From JABSOG01 sp965277695 (GTDB lineage: Bacteria > Pseudomonadota > Gammaproteobacteria > Enterobacterales > Alteromonadaceae), in NCBI GenBank assembly GCA_965277695.1, contig CBDIDQ010000019.1:62001-126000 (forward strand): a stretch of DNA of 64,000 bases. Direction: 5' to 3'. The first letter of the stretch is position 1, and each line of letters starts with the position of its first letter. A program made the position numbers and the translations under genes. The notes beneath the pieces were generated by a model. That model was not told the origin of the DNA and searched no databases. It saw only the letters and a program-made list of their open reading frames with translations. Shown one piece after another: positions 29,596 through 38,989 of this stretch.

Positions 29596-29697
29596 ATGAA
29601 AGTAAAATCCACCTGCAAAGGTCTTATTGTGGGAATCCTATTAGGTCCGACCAGTTTTGCTGGTTGGTCTGCGTCAATACTGCTTATTATCGCCTAA
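29596..29697 (+). CDS. Possible small membrane peptide, 33 aa
   Basis: The frame runs from ATG to TAA with a short basic start (MKVKSTCKG) and a hydrophobic rest (LIVGILLGPTSFAGWSASI). The upstream sequence AAAAGCGAAAA is a poor ribosome binding site. No partner gene is evident. It may be chance; only composition supports it. Confidence 0.25.
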   Translation: MKVKSTCKGLIVGILLGPTSFAGWSASILLIIA

Positions 29698-29810
29698 CCC
29701 CTTTGTTTAATTAGCGTCTAGCTTTTAGCGCTGAAAACTACAACATTAAATTATCATATTGTGTTAAAATCGTTAACATAATCAATTAATATGCAACAAA
29801 TGTAATCAAC

Positions 29811-29829
29811 GCTATTGCGAATCATTTTC
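29811..29829 (+). promoter_or_regulatory. Fur-box-like site upstream of bfd
   Basis: GCTATTGCGAATCATTTTC matches the 19-base Fur consensus at 14 positions by eye. It lies about 90 bases before the first bfd start. Bfd genes are commonly Fur-repressed, so control by iron is likely but unproven. Confidence 0.5.
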
Positions 29830-29918
29830 ATTTGGAGTATTATGCTTCTCGTTCTGTTTAATCCTCATTCAGTCCGAATGAGTTATGTAAAATTTAAGTA
29901 CTTAAAGGAAATTTAAAA

Positions 29919-30104
29919 ATGTTCGTCTGTATCTGTCACGGCATCACTGATAATGCTATCAACAACTCAGTTGAAGAAGGGTCTACGACCATGCGTTGCT
30001 TATCTCGTGGTCTTAACGTTGGCACTGAATGTGGTCAGTGTGTGAAAACAGCTAAAAAAGTGTTGCACACTAAATTGGTCGAAATCACTCAGGATCCAGA
30101 GTAA
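29919..30104 (+). CDS. bfd: Bacterioferritin-associated ferredoxin, copy 1
   Basis: The protein has 61 residues. CIC near residue 4 and CGQC near residue 39 supply the four Cys that bind a [2Fe-2S] cluster in Bfd. Bfd reduces bacterioferritin cores to release iron. AAGGAAATTT precedes the ATG. A close paralogue follows 229 bases downstream. No bacterioferritin gene is in the window. Confidence 0.88.
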   Translation: MFVCICHGITDNAINNSVEEGSTTMRCLSRGLNVGTECGQCVKTAKKVLHTKLVEITQDPE

Positions 30105-30333
30105 ACAACAGTTGTAAAATTTATGTAATTTTTTAGCAGTAACGAACGTTTGGTTAACAATTGCTTAGCAGTTGTTACTACCCATCTGTAAAATTATGGA
30201 TTAAGATGTTTGGGCACAACCAAACTTAAAATACATTTTAAGTTAAGAAAATAGCTAAAGAAAACCGTCAAAGAGCAGTTAAAGTTGGTGGTAAAACCAA
30301 TAGTAAAATTAACAAAAAAAAGGAAATAGTCTA

Positions 30334-30537
30334 ATGTTTGTATGTATATGTCACGGTATCACTGATAACACAATCAATGATTTAATTGATGAAGGTTCAA
30401 CTACGATGCGTTGTTTATCTCGCGGATTAAATGTTGGTACCGAGTGTGGCCAGTGCGTTAAATCAGTTAAACAAGTGCTCAACAACAAGCTTGTTGAAAT
30501 CACTAATGCAGCTGGAATGACGGGCCGACTAAAATAG
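30334..30537 (+). CDS. bfd: Bacterioferritin-associated ferredoxin, copy 2
   Basis: The protein has 67 residues and differs from copy 1 mainly at residues 13-20, 44-50 and the C-terminal tail. The four cluster Cys (CIC, CGQC) and the block TTMRCLSRGLNVGTECGQC are conserved. AAAAAGGAAA precedes the ATG. It is a tandem duplicate of the gene at 29919, with its own leader. I saw no Fur-like site of similar quality in its upstream 229 bases, so control may differ. Confidence 0.86.
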   Translation: MFVCICHGITDNTINDLIDEGSTTMRCLSRGLNVGTECGQCVKSVKQVLNNKLVEITNAAGMTGRLK

Positions 30538-30739
30538 TTAACAATTAGCGCATGGAGCCGCGCGTCTATGGGATGTATAGAAGGATCTACCTGATTTATC
30601 CTGCTCTGCAGATTAACATCAACCACTTTTTGCCCGTGTTTATTTCATTCCCCGACACCATCCATGTTATAACGATTAGATCATCATAACGATGTTGAAA
30701 AGTTAAAAAACGATAGTTAAAAAATCTTTTGGGGAAAAC

Positions 30740-33655
30740 ATGAAACTGAAATTATTGGCTGGAGCCATTGCTGTCAGCGTCGCACTTTCGGGTTGCGTCA
30801 TTGCCATTGATAGCGGCGATAAGCGGCATAAAAATAGCGCTCAGCAGCAACAGGGGCAGCAACTAAAGCTGCAAGATCGGGCAGCGAACAGCGTCGATAA
30901 AGTGTTTGCAACGCCTTATCTTATCGAAGAATTGCCTAATGGGCTTAAAGTGATCATTGTTAAAACCGACTATCCTGATGTGGTTTCAATGAACATTCCG
31001 GTGTCAACCGGTTCACGTAATGAAGTGGAAGCCGGAAAAACAGGTTTTGCCCATTTCTTTGAGCACATGATGTTCAAAGGCACACCTAAATATCCACAAG
31101 CTAAATATGATGAGATTTTGAAAAATGCCGGTGTGGATAACCGGGCTTATACCACTGACGATTACACTAACTACTATACCGCGTTTTCAAAAGAACATCT
31201 GAAAACCATGTTAATGCTTGAAGCTGACCGCTTTCAGAATTTAGTCTATACCGAATCACAGTTTAAAACCGAAGCTTTAACGGTTAAAGGCGAATATCTG
31301 AAAAATAGCGCCAATCCGCTGCGAAAACTACTCGAAGCATCGCGAAAAGAAGCATTCACTCAACATACTTATCAGCATACCACTATGGGCTTTTTCGAAG
31401 ATATTGAAGCCATGCCTGATCAAATCGACTATGCCGCGACCTTTTTTGAGCGTTTTTACAAACCACAAAATGTCAGCATTGTGATCACTGGTGATGTTGA
31501 ACCGCAACAAACCCTGAAATGGGTGAAAGAGTTTTGGGGCGATTGGGAAAAAGGCAACTATGTTGCTGATATCAAGCAAGAGCCCAAGCAAACGGCGGCT
31601 AAATATAAACATATTCAATTTGATGGAATGCCGGGGCATTGGGTGATGCAGGGATTCCACGGTCCGGCCTTCGATCCGCGCGAAAAAGATAAACCAGCGG
31701 TCGATTTGTTGGCTGAGTTATATTTTTCTAATACTTCGGATATTTACCAAAAACTGGTGGTCGATAGCCAAAAAGCCAGTCAGTTTCTGACTTATTTGCC
31801 TGATCGCAAAGATCCACACATGTTATATATTGCGGCTAAAGTTGAAAAAGAAGCCGATATTCCCTTTGTACGTGAAGAAATTGCTAAAACTCTGGCACAA
31901 GCCAGAAGCACCTTGGCTGATGAACAAAAGCTGGCGAAGTTAAAATCTAACCTTAAATACAGCTTTATTAATGGTCTAGATAGTTCTGCGGCGATTGGTG
32001 GCATGTTGGCTCGTTATGTTCATTTTGAGCGCGATCCAGAGTTGATCAATCAGCTGTATCGCACCACAGACAAAATCACCGCCAAAGATATAAAAAGAGC
32101 AGCCAATCGTTATTTTATTGATAGCAATAGCACCACGGTGTCGATGTCTGAGTTGGCTAAATTGAGCGCCTTTGATCAATCGGTGACTATCGCTGCGTTT
32201 ATTAAAGCTGATCAGGGCGAGCAGCAACGTCGGTTTAAAATCGTTGATAATGCCACTGATTCACCGTTAGTTGATGTCAATTGGTTGTTCAATACTGGAC
32301 CAGCTGCGGATCCGCAGGGCAAAAAAGGTTTGGCGGCGTTAACTGCTGCGATGATTGCTCAGGGTGGTTCGCAAAGCCGTAGTTATAAAGATATCCAGTT
32401 GGCCCTTTATCCTATGGCGGGTAGTTTTGAGGTTCAGGTTGATAAAGAAATGATTTCTTTTCGTGGTCGGATCCATACTGATAACGCCAGTCAATGGCAA
32501 GCGTTGGTGATGGATCAGCTGATGAATCCGGGCTGGCGTGAAGATGATTTAAAACGCTTGAAGACTCAGGTGCTAAACAGCATCAAAAGCGGGCTAAAAT
32601 CGTCTAACGATGAAGAGTTAGGTAAAGAGGTCTTATATTCGGCTTTGTACCGTGGTCACCCGTATGAGAGCTTTAATTCTGGCGATATCTCGGATATTGA
32701 TAGCATTACCCTAGCCGATATCCGCAAGTTCTATCAAACCGAGTTTACTCAGGCCAAATTGACATTAGGTATGACAGGTAAAATGCCAGCTAAAGTGAAG
32801 CAAAAGCTGATTGCTGGTTTGACTAAATTACCAATGGGCAATAAATCTCGCTTGTCAGTGCCCGCTGCACCGAAGTTGCAAGGCCGCCATGTGACAATTA
32901 TTGAGAAAAATGCCAAATCCACCGCTGTTTCTTTTGGTTTTCCGATTGATACCATTCGCAGTGATAAAGATTGGATTGCGTTATGGTTAGTTCGTTCGTA
33001 TTTCGGCGAACATCGCAGCCATAACAGCTATTTATACCGTCGAATTCGTGCTATTCGCGGAATGAACTACGGTGATTATGCTTATATTGAATATTACCCT
33101 CGTGGTAGCCGCCAAACTAAACCTGATGCTAACCTCGGGCGTTCTTCGCAGATTTTCCAAGTATGGTTGCGACCATTGCGCAGTAATAACGATGCGCACT
33201 TTGCGACCCGTGTAGCTATGTATGAGCTTGATAAGCTGATAGCCGATGGTATGACTAAAGAAGACTTCGAAGGTACTCGTAACTTTTTGTCGAACTTTGT
33301 GCCGCAGTTAGTGGCTAGTCAAGATCGTCAACTGGGTTATGCATTAGATAGCCAATTTTACGGTACTGATGAATTTGTTGATTATGTCCGTGATGGCTTG
33401 GCAAAACTGACGGTTGAAGACGTTAACCGGGTGATCCGTGACAATCTGCAAACAGACAATATTCATTATGTTTTTGTCAGCGGTGATGGTGAGGATATGA
33501 AACAACGATTAAGCAGTGAGAAAACCTCAACGCTTAAGTACAACAGCGACAAACCTCAAGATTTATTGGACCAAGATAAAGTGATCCAAGATTATAAGCT
33601 CAAGCTTGATAGCAGTAAGATTGAAGTTAAAGCGATTAAGGATGTTTATCAGTAA
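30740..33655 (+). CDS. M16 family zinc metallopeptidase lipoprotein
   Basis: The protein has 971 residues. A lipoprotein signal (MKLKLL, lipobox LSGC with Cys at 19) is followed by two M16 halves. The first half carries HFFEH near residue 109 and the downstream Glu in VKGEYL, the zinc ligands of the inverted HxxEH class. The second half (from about 510) lacks the metal site, as usual in pitrilysin-type two-half enzymes. It should degrade peptides in the envelope. GGGGAAAAC precedes the ATG. The last 93 bases overlap, in antisense, the extended 3' end of the Wzi-like gene. Confidence 0.93.
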   Translation: MKLKLLAGAIAVSVALSGCVIAIDSGDKRHKNSAQQQQGQQLKLQDRAANSVDKVFATPYLIEELPNGLKVIIVKTDYPDVVSMNIPVSTGSRNEVEAGKTGFAHFFEHMMFKGTPKYPQAKYDEILKNAGVDNRAYTTDDYTNYYTAFSKEHLKTMLMLEADRFQNLVYTESQFKTEALTVKGEYLKNSANPLRKLLEASRKEAFTQHTYQHTTMGFFEDIEAMPDQIDYAATFFERFYKPQNVSIVITGDVEPQQTLKWVKEFWGDWEKGNYVADIKQEPKQTAAKYKHIQFDGMPGHWVMQGFHGPAFDPREKDKPAVDLLAELYFSNTSDIYQKLVVDSQKASQFLTYLPDRKDPHMLYIAAKVEKEADIPFVREEIAKTLAQARSTLADEQKLAKLKSNLKYSFINGLDSSAAIGGMLARYVHFERDPELINQLYRTTDKITAKDIKRAANRYFIDSNSTTVSMSELAKLSAFDQSVTIAAFIKADQGEQQRRFKIVDNATDSPLVDVNWLFNTGPAADPQGKKGLAALTAAMIAQGGSQSRSYKDIQLALYPMAGSFEVQVDKEMISFRGRIHTDNASQWQALVMDQLMNPGWREDDLKRLKTQVLNSIKSGLKSSNDEELGKEVLYSALYRGHPYESFNSGDISDIDSITLADIRKFYQTEFTQAKLTLGMTGKMPAKVKQKLIAGLTKLPMGNKSRLSVPAAPKLQGRHVTIIEKNAKSTAVSFGFPIDTIRSDKDWIALWLVRSYFGEHRSHNSYLYRRIRAIRGMNYGDYAYIEYYPRGSRQTKPDANLGRSSQIFQVWLRPLRSNNDAHFATRVAMYELDKLIADGMTKEDFEGTRNFLSNFVPQLVASQDRQLGYALDSQFYGTDEFVDYVRDGLAKLTVEDVNRVIRDNLQTDNIHYVFVSGDGEDMKQRLSSEKTSTLKYNSDKPQDLLDQDKVIQDYKLKLDSSKIEVKAIKDVYQ

Positions 33656-35218
33656 AACGGTAGGGTGCGTTAGCGCACCCTTGTTTTTGTGGTGTAGGTT
33701 GGCGTCTAAAAAGTGATATTCCCAACTGGCTTGTAAAATACCATCGGTATCAGATTCGTTGGTTTCGTCAATCTGACTGTGAAAGACAGAGGCTTCGACG
33801 TTGAACAGGCCGCCTTTGAGAGGGAAGCTATAACCGCCTTCAATCTGAAAGCGATCTTGAGCAAATTCACTGACCGGGTTGATCACCGGTTGTCCGGGGA
33901 TCCATTGTTGATTGCTGTTGTCTTTGTTGAGCTGCATATATTTCATTTTGCCATACCAGCTGTGACCACCTACCTGAGTGTGACTAAGACCTAGAGTAAA
34001 GACTTGGGCATCACTGTCATAAGTACTACCCATTGAGCGGCCGTAACGGCGATAACCTTGCTGATAAATATGGTGCTCATAGGCACAGTTGCCCAAGCGG
34101 TTGAAGTTTGAACAACCGACGACATAGGTATCGGTATATTCGGCATAGGCGTGATATATTTCATCCTTACCGCCAAATGACGTTTCGATGCCTGCCTGAC
34201 GCATAGAGCGAGAGGGTAGGCCACCGGATTCATCCTCACCAATAATTTCACCATAAAAACCAAATTGTCGACCAAAAAACTGGTGGCTCCAATGTAAGTC
34301 TAGGCCAGCTAGCTGATTACCTGGCTCTTCGGCTGCACTGACATCTGCACCACTGGTTTCACCGGCATTATCTTTACCCGTCAAGAGTTTAAAGAAGGTT
34401 GAAAACCCGCCAGGGCGACCATCACCGCTCCATTGGGTCACTCGGGTTAAACCAACTTCTAGTGATGAGGTCGGTTTAAAGTTGACCCTAGCACCCCATA
34501 AGCGAATATTTTTCAAGCTATTGCTGTGTTCTTGCTGACCAAAATAAGTGGTAAATCCCACAGGTCCGAGCCAATTGAGCACTGGCAAGTCTATTGGTTG
34601 GCTCATATGGCGAGTGAATCTAACGGCCGGAAAGGCTATAGCATTATTACTCAATGCCAAAACACTGTCGTTACCTGGACCCCACCATTGTGATATCTGA
34701 TCGACACTAGCCACCCAGTTGCCGAGCATGACAGCGGCATAACTGCCCTGATAGCCAACATCTTGGTTATTGTTTGGATCATTGGCAAAATGAAGATCGG
34801 CTTTAAAGGCCCAATTGTCGCCGATAAACTCGCCAAACAGGTTCAACTCGTTTTTGGCATAAAATTGTTCACCAAAGGATTGAAAATCATTGGTCTTGGA
34901 GGCCGCTTTGAGTTTAATACCGCTGGTGCGGGCTTTTTGGCTGTGTTTTAGTGCATGTTTGACGTGTTTTAACGCATATTGCAGATAGTCCGGGATCAGA
35001 CTGGCATTCGCCGCATTGAGATCGCCACTGATGCTTTTCCACATCAACGGATAAGTGTTAACGGGTCCTTTGATCACCCCACCATTGGCGAGTGCGGTTA
35101 CGCTGGCTTTAAGATAAGGGTCTTGAGTGTCTATCCATGGCGCTGCCATAGATTTTGCAGCTGTCGCCAACGCAATGCCAACGGCAATGGAGGAGACGGC
35201 TAAATTGAAATTTTTCAT
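33563..35218 (-). CDS. Wzi-like capsule assembly outer membrane protein, stop codon apparently lost
   Basis: The protein has 551 residues as read. It has a signal peptide (cleavage near AAPW, about residue 25), a helical segment and a beta-barrel resembling capsule assembly Wzi proteins (ISQWWGPGNDSVLALSNNA, GFTTYFGQQE, WSGDGRPGG). The natural barrel end is ASWEYHF, a C-terminal Phe typical of outer membrane barrels. After it the frame reads CACTTTTTAG (A5 at 33708-33712 on plus), so one fewer base would give CAC TTT TAG, a stop. As read, 48 extra residues run through the terminator hairpin and into the 3' end of the M16 gene. The start overlaps the coaD stop (ATGA). Confidence 0.85.
   Translation of the reverse strand: MKNFNLAVSSIAVGIALATAAKSMAAPWIDTQDPYLKASVTALANGGVIKGPVNTYPLMWKSISGDLNAANASLIPDYLQYALKHVKHALKHSQKARTSGIKLKAASKTNDFQSFGEQFYAKNELNLFGEFIGDNWAFKADLHFANDPNNNQDVGYQGSYAAVMLGNWVASVDQISQWWGPGNDSVLALSNNAIAFPAVRFTRHMSQPIDLPVLNWLGPVGFTTYFGQQEHSNSLKNIRLWGARVNFKPTSSLEVGLTRVTQWSGDGRPGGFSTFFKLLTGKDNAGETSGADVSAAEEPGNQLAGLDLHWSHQFFGRQFGFYGEIIGEDESGGLPSRSMRQAGIETSFGGKDEIYHAYAEYTDTYVVGCSNFNRLGNCAYEHHIYQQGYRRYGRSMGSTYDSDAQVFTLGLSHTQVGGHSWYGKMKYMQLNKDNSNQQWIPGQPVINPVSEFAQDRFQIEGGYSFPLKGGLFNVEASVFHSQIDETNESDTDGILQASWEYHFLDANLHHKNKGALTHPTVLLINILNRFNFNLTAIKLELIILDHFILVQ
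33662..33681. terminator. Bidirectional terminator hairpin
   Basis: AGGGTGCG and CGCACCCT form a perfect 8-bp stem with loop TTAG. It is followed by TGTTTTTG on the plus strand. It sits between the M16 gene and the natural end of the Wzi-like gene and could serve both. Confidence 0.75.
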
Positions 35219-35697
35219 TTGGAATATTTTTCTTTTAACGCGTCTAAAATGACTTGTGGAACAAATTGAGAGACATCCCCGTCATGCAAAGCAACTTCTT
35301 TGACTAGGGTCGAGGAAATAAACGAATTATCTTCGCTGGGGGTTAAAAACACGCTTTCGAGCTCAGGATTGAGGCGACGATTCATGTTTGCCAGCTGAAA
35401 TTCATATTCAAAATCAGATACCGCACGCAGCCCTCTGAGTAAGAAGCGGGCGTTTTGCTCTTTAGCCAGTTTGGCTAATAACCCTGAAAATCCGACCACA
35501 GAAACATTATCCAAACCGCTGAGCACCTGTTTTGCCAATCGCACTCGTTCTTCGAGGGTAAACAGAGGAACTTTGTTGGGATTGGAGGCGATAGCGAAAA
35601 CAACGTGTTCAAACATATCGGCTGCGCGTCTCACCAGATCAATATGGCCATTAGTAAGGGGATCAAAAGTTCCCGGGTAAATTGCCTTGGTTTTCAT
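35215..35697 (-). CDS. coaD: Phosphopantetheine adenylyltransferase CoaD
   Basis: The protein has 160 residues. AIYPGTFDPLTNGHIDLVRRA with the T/HxGH nucleotidyltransferase motif, LLRGLRAVSDFEYE and the ISST motif (SFISSTLVKEVA) define the family. It makes dephospho-CoA in coenzyme A synthesis. Its stop overlaps the start of the Wzi-like gene (ATGA), an unexpected coupling of a housekeeping enzyme to an outer membrane protein. Confidence 0.97.
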   Translation of the reverse strand: MKTKAIYPGTFDPLTNGHIDLVRRAADMFEHVVFAIASNPNKVPLFTLEERVRLAKQVLSGLDNVSVVGFSGLLAKLAKEQNARFLLRGLRAVSDFEYEFQLANMNRRLNPELESVFLTPSEDNSFISSTLVKEVALHDGDVSQFVPQVILDALKEKYSK

Positions 35698-35890
35698 TGA
35701 GGTAACTCAAAATGGGTTTGGCACATTTTACCTAGCCGGGTGAGACAATACTACTATTGTGACAGACTAATTTCATCGCTTGAATGGTGCGGGCAAATGT
35801 GTCACGGTTACGACGCAGAAAATAAGCTCCTTTTTACGCTTACTTGACGCTCGCTTTACGCTTATATTACGAGAAAGACGGAATAAAACC

Positions 35891-36526
35891 ATGAGAACCA
35901 GAGACAAAATCATCCAGGCTGCGATAGAACTGTTTAATGAGCATGGGGAGCGGCAGATCACAACTAATCATATCGCTGCGCATTTGGGGATCAGTCCGGG
36001 TAATTTGTATTACCATTTTCGCAATAAAAACGACATTATTCATAATATTTTTTCTGAATATCAGAACCAGCTCGAAAACAGCTTTACGCCAGTTGATGAT
36101 AATCTCGATGCACTGAGTGTGTTGCGCCAAGCGTTAGATAACATGTTTGACTTGATGTGGCGGTTCAACTTTTTTTACAGCAATCTGCCAGATATCCTCT
36201 CCCGTGATACCGAATTACAAGCTTCTTATTTAAGCGTTCAATCCAATTTACTAGAACGTTTGATCCACGCAGTACGAGAATTTAAAGTTAAAGGTTTATT
36301 GAGCATTGATGAGGCAGATATTCCCGAGTTTATTCATTCTTTGAGACTGACGACAACGTTTTGGATCAGCTATCTGAAAATCCAGCAACCTGACAGCAAA
36401 ATTGAAAAACCGATGGTTTATCGAGGGGTATTGACGGTTTTGTTGATGTTCAAACCTTACATGAATGAGGCGAATAAAGAAGGTATTAAAGCATTGCAGC
36501 AACACTATACGCTTTTGTCAGAATAA
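35891..36526 (+). CDS. TetR/AcrR family transcriptional regulator
   Basis: The protein has 211 residues from the ATG at 35891; an earlier in-frame start would add 37 residues without a ribosome binding site and is rejected. The helix-turn-helix (ITTNHIAAHLGISPGNLYYHFRNKNDIIHNIF) is followed by a ligand-binding C-terminal domain rich in aromatic residues (MWRFNFFYSNLPD). It lies upstream of kbl-tdh in the same direction, with a 142-base gap. The ligand and targets are unknown. Confidence 0.88.
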   Translation: MRTRDKIIQAAIELFNEHGERQITTNHIAAHLGISPGNLYYHFRNKNDIIHNIFSEYQNQLENSFTPVDDNLDALSVLRQALDNMFDLMWRFNFFYSNLPDILSRDTELQASYLSVQSNLLERLIHAVREFKVKGLLSIDEADIPEFIHSLRLTTTFWISYLKIQQPDSKIEKPMVYRGVLTVLLMFKPYMNEANKEGIKALQQHYTLLSE

Positions 36527-36668
36527 GCATTATTTATCCGGTTGCCCTGACTAGAACAACCTTTTACAATGTCGCCATATAAAAGATGAAAGCAGGCACA
36601 TCGCCTGAAATTTGTCATATAATTCGAGCAACTAATTCGATAAACATAACCGCGATATGGGGAATACC

Positions 36669-37868
36669 ATGAAAGCAGCAGCATTTTTCAGTCATTTGAA
36701 TGATCAAATCGAGCAGACCAAACAAGACGGCTTATATAAAGCCGAACGAGTTATCACCTCTCAGCAGCAACCTGAGATTAAGGTCAGTACTGGCGAAAGT
36801 GTGATTAATTTTTGTGCCAATAACTATCTCGGTTTGGCCAATAACAGTGAATTGATTAAGGCGGCACAACAAGGGTTAGATCAATTTGGTTTTGGCGTGG
36901 CTTCGGTACGTTTTATCTGTGGTACTCAGGATATTCACAAGCAGCTCGAAAGCAAAATCAGCGGTTTTCTTGGCATGGAAGATACTATCCTTTATTCCTC
37001 CTGTTTCGATGCAAATGCCGGCCTGTTCGAAACACTTTTGACTGCTGATGACGCTATTATCAGTGACTCACTGAACCATGCCAGTATTATTGACGGGGTG
37101 CGTTTATGTAAAGCCAAACGTTTCCGCTACGCCAACAATGATATGGCTGAACTTGAAGCTCGTTTGCAAGAAGCCGATGCCGCTGGTGCGCGTTTCAAAA
37201 TGATTGCTACCGATGGTGTGTTCTCAATGGATGGAGTGATTGCCAACCTTAAAGCAGTGTGTGATTTGGCTGACAAATATGATGCTTTGGTGATGGTTGA
37301 TGATTCACATGCGGTTGGTTTTGTTGGTGAAAACGGCAAAGGCACCCATGAATATTGTCAAGTGATGGATCGGGTAGACATTATTACCGGTACTTTAGGT
37401 AAAGCCCTTGGTGGCGCATCAGGGGGTTACACTTCGGCGAGTAAAGAAGTGGTTGAATGGCTGCGTCAACGCTCTCGTCCTTATTTGTTCTCTAATTCTT
37501 TGTCTCCTTCGATTGCTAATGCCTCAATCAAAGTGCTGGATATGTTGGCCGATGGTCACGCTTTAAGAGCGAAATTGTGGGAAAACGTCGCTTACTTTCG
37601 TGAAAACATGGAAGCTGCCGGCTTTACTTGTGGTGGTAAAGACCATGCGATTATTCCGGTGATGTTAGGTGATGCCAAGGTTGCGGCTGACATGGCTAAC
37701 CGTTTATTGGCTGAAGGCATTTACGTCATTGGTTTCTCATTCCCGGTAGTGCCTAAAGGTCAGGCTCGCATTCGAACTCAGATTTCTGCTGCGCATACCC
37801 GTGAACAACTTGAGCGAGCTGTCAGTGCGTTTGTTCGTATCGGTGGTGAAATGAAAATCATCGATTAA
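36669..37868 (+). CDS. kbl: Glycine C-acetyltransferase (2-amino-3-ketobutyrate CoA ligase)
   Basis: The protein has 399 residues from the ATG at 36669, with GGGGA upstream. It is a PLP-dependent alpha-oxoamine synthase: NFCANNYLGLAN, DDSHAVGF and the Schiff-base Lys in ITGTLGKALGGASGG (about 244). It cleaves 2-amino-3-ketobutyrate with CoA to glycine and acetyl-CoA, the second step of threonine breakdown. tdh follows 24 bases downstream. Confidence 0.97.
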   Translation: MKAAAFFSHLNDQIEQTKQDGLYKAERVITSQQQPEIKVSTGESVINFCANNYLGLANNSELIKAAQQGLDQFGFGVASVRFICGTQDIHKQLESKISGFLGMEDTILYSSCFDANAGLFETLLTADDAIISDSLNHASIIDGVRLCKAKRFRYANNDMAELEARLQEADAAGARFKMIATDGVFSMDGVIANLKAVCDLADKYDALVMVDDSHAVGFVGENGKGTHEYCQVMDRVDIITGTLGKALGGASGGYTSASKEVVEWLRQRSRPYLFSNSLSPSIANASIKVLDMLADGHALRAKLWENVAYFRENMEAAGFTCGGKDHAIIPVMLGDAKVAADMANRLLAEGIYVIGFSFPVVPKGQARIRTQISAAHTREQLERAVSAFVRIGGEMKIID

Positions 37869-37892
37869 TATCCATTGTCATCGGGAGCAATT

Positions 37893-38921
37893 ATGAAATC
37901 ATTAGTAAAATTACAGCCTGAAAAAGGCATCTGGATGACCGATTCGCCGTTGCCGCAAACTGGTCATAACGATATCAAGATTAAAATCAAAAAAACCGCG
38001 ATTTGTGGCACCGACATGCATATTTATAACTGGGATGCGTGGTCACAAAATACCATTCCGGTACCTATGGTGGTGGGCCATGAATATGTCGGTGAAGTGG
38101 TTGAAATTGGCCAAGAAGTTCGTGGCTTCGAGCTGGGCGATCGAGTATCCGGAGAAGGCCATATTACTTGTGGTCATTGTCGTAACTGTCGTGGCGGCAA
38201 AGTGCATTTATGCCGTAATACCACTGGGGTTGGGGTTAATAGAGAAGGCGCATTTGCTGAGTATTTGGTTATTCCTGCGTATAACGCGTTTAAAATTCCT
38301 GATGATATTTCTGATGATTTGGCGGCTATTTTTGACCCGTTTGGCAATGCTGTGCATACCGCGTTATCGTTTGATTTGGTTGGTGAAGATGTGTTGATCA
38401 CTGGTGCTGGTCCGATTGGCATTATGGCAGCAGCTGTTGCCCGTCATGTCGGGGCGCGACATGTGGTGATCACCGATGTTAATCAATATCGTTTGGATTT
38501 GGCGACAAAAATGGGCGCGACCCGAGCAGTTAATGTTGCCAGTACTGATTTAAAGCAAGTAATGGAAGAGCTGGGCATGACCGAAGGTTTTGATGTCGGT
38601 TTGGAAATGTCTGGGGTGCAATCGGCTTTTGAAGGCATGTTGGATACTATGAACAATGGCGGAAAAATTGCTATGTTGGGTATTCCTCCTTCGGATATGG
38701 GCATTGACTGGACTCAGGTGATTTTTAAAGGACTGACCATTAAGGGCATATATGGCCGCGAAATGTTTGAAACCTGGTATAAAATGGCCAGTTTAATTCA
38801 ATCTGGCTTGGACTTGATGCCGATCATCACCCATCACTTTGACATTGATGATTTTCAAAAAGGCTTTGACCAAATGGGCTCGGGTCAATCTGGCAAGGTT
38901 ATTTTGGATTGGACTGGTTAG
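37893..38921 (+). CDS. tdh: L-threonine 3-dehydrogenase
   Basis: The protein has 342 residues from the ATG at 37893 (GGGAG upstream); a frame start six codons earlier is unsupported. It is a zinc-containing medium-chain dehydrogenase: catalytic zinc Cys in TAICGTDMHIYNWD, GHEYVGEV, the structural zinc CGHCRNC block and the GAGPIGIMA NAD fold. It oxidises threonine to 2-amino-3-ketobutyrate, the substrate of Kbl. Confidence 0.97.
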   Translation: MKSLVKLQPEKGIWMTDSPLPQTGHNDIKIKIKKTAICGTDMHIYNWDAWSQNTIPVPMVVGHEYVGEVVEIGQEVRGFELGDRVSGEGHITCGHCRNCRGGKVHLCRNTTGVGVNREGAFAEYLVIPAYNAFKIPDDISDDLAAIFDPFGNAVHTALSFDLVGEDVLITGAGPIGIMAAAVARHVGARHVVITDVNQYRLDLATKMGATRAVNVASTDLKQVMEELGMTEGFDVGLEMSGVQSAFEGMLDTMNNGGKIAMLGIPPSDMGIDWTQVIFKGLTIKGIYGREMFETWYKMASLIQSGLDLMPIITHHFDIDDFQKGFDQMGSGQSGKVILDWTG

Positions 38922-38989
38922 CGCCAACCTCGGAAAAATGATAAACTACCCGGCCTCAATATTGTTCAAGAGAAGGTTTAAGCGTAACT

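Larger units (their letters stand above)
29209..29918. other. Long intergenic region with a dispersed element and iron-control site
   Basis: This 710-base gap holds the first copy of the 240-bp inverted-repeat element (29241-29486), a possible 33-codon frame (29596-29697) and a Fur-like site (29811-29829) upstream of the first bfd gene. The rest is AT-rich and shows nothing further. Confidence 0.6.

Noticed and set aside
30560..30739. Second Fur-like site or small RNA upstream of the M16 gene
   Set aside because: A/T-rich words resemble Fur half-sites but no 19-base match of good quality was found.
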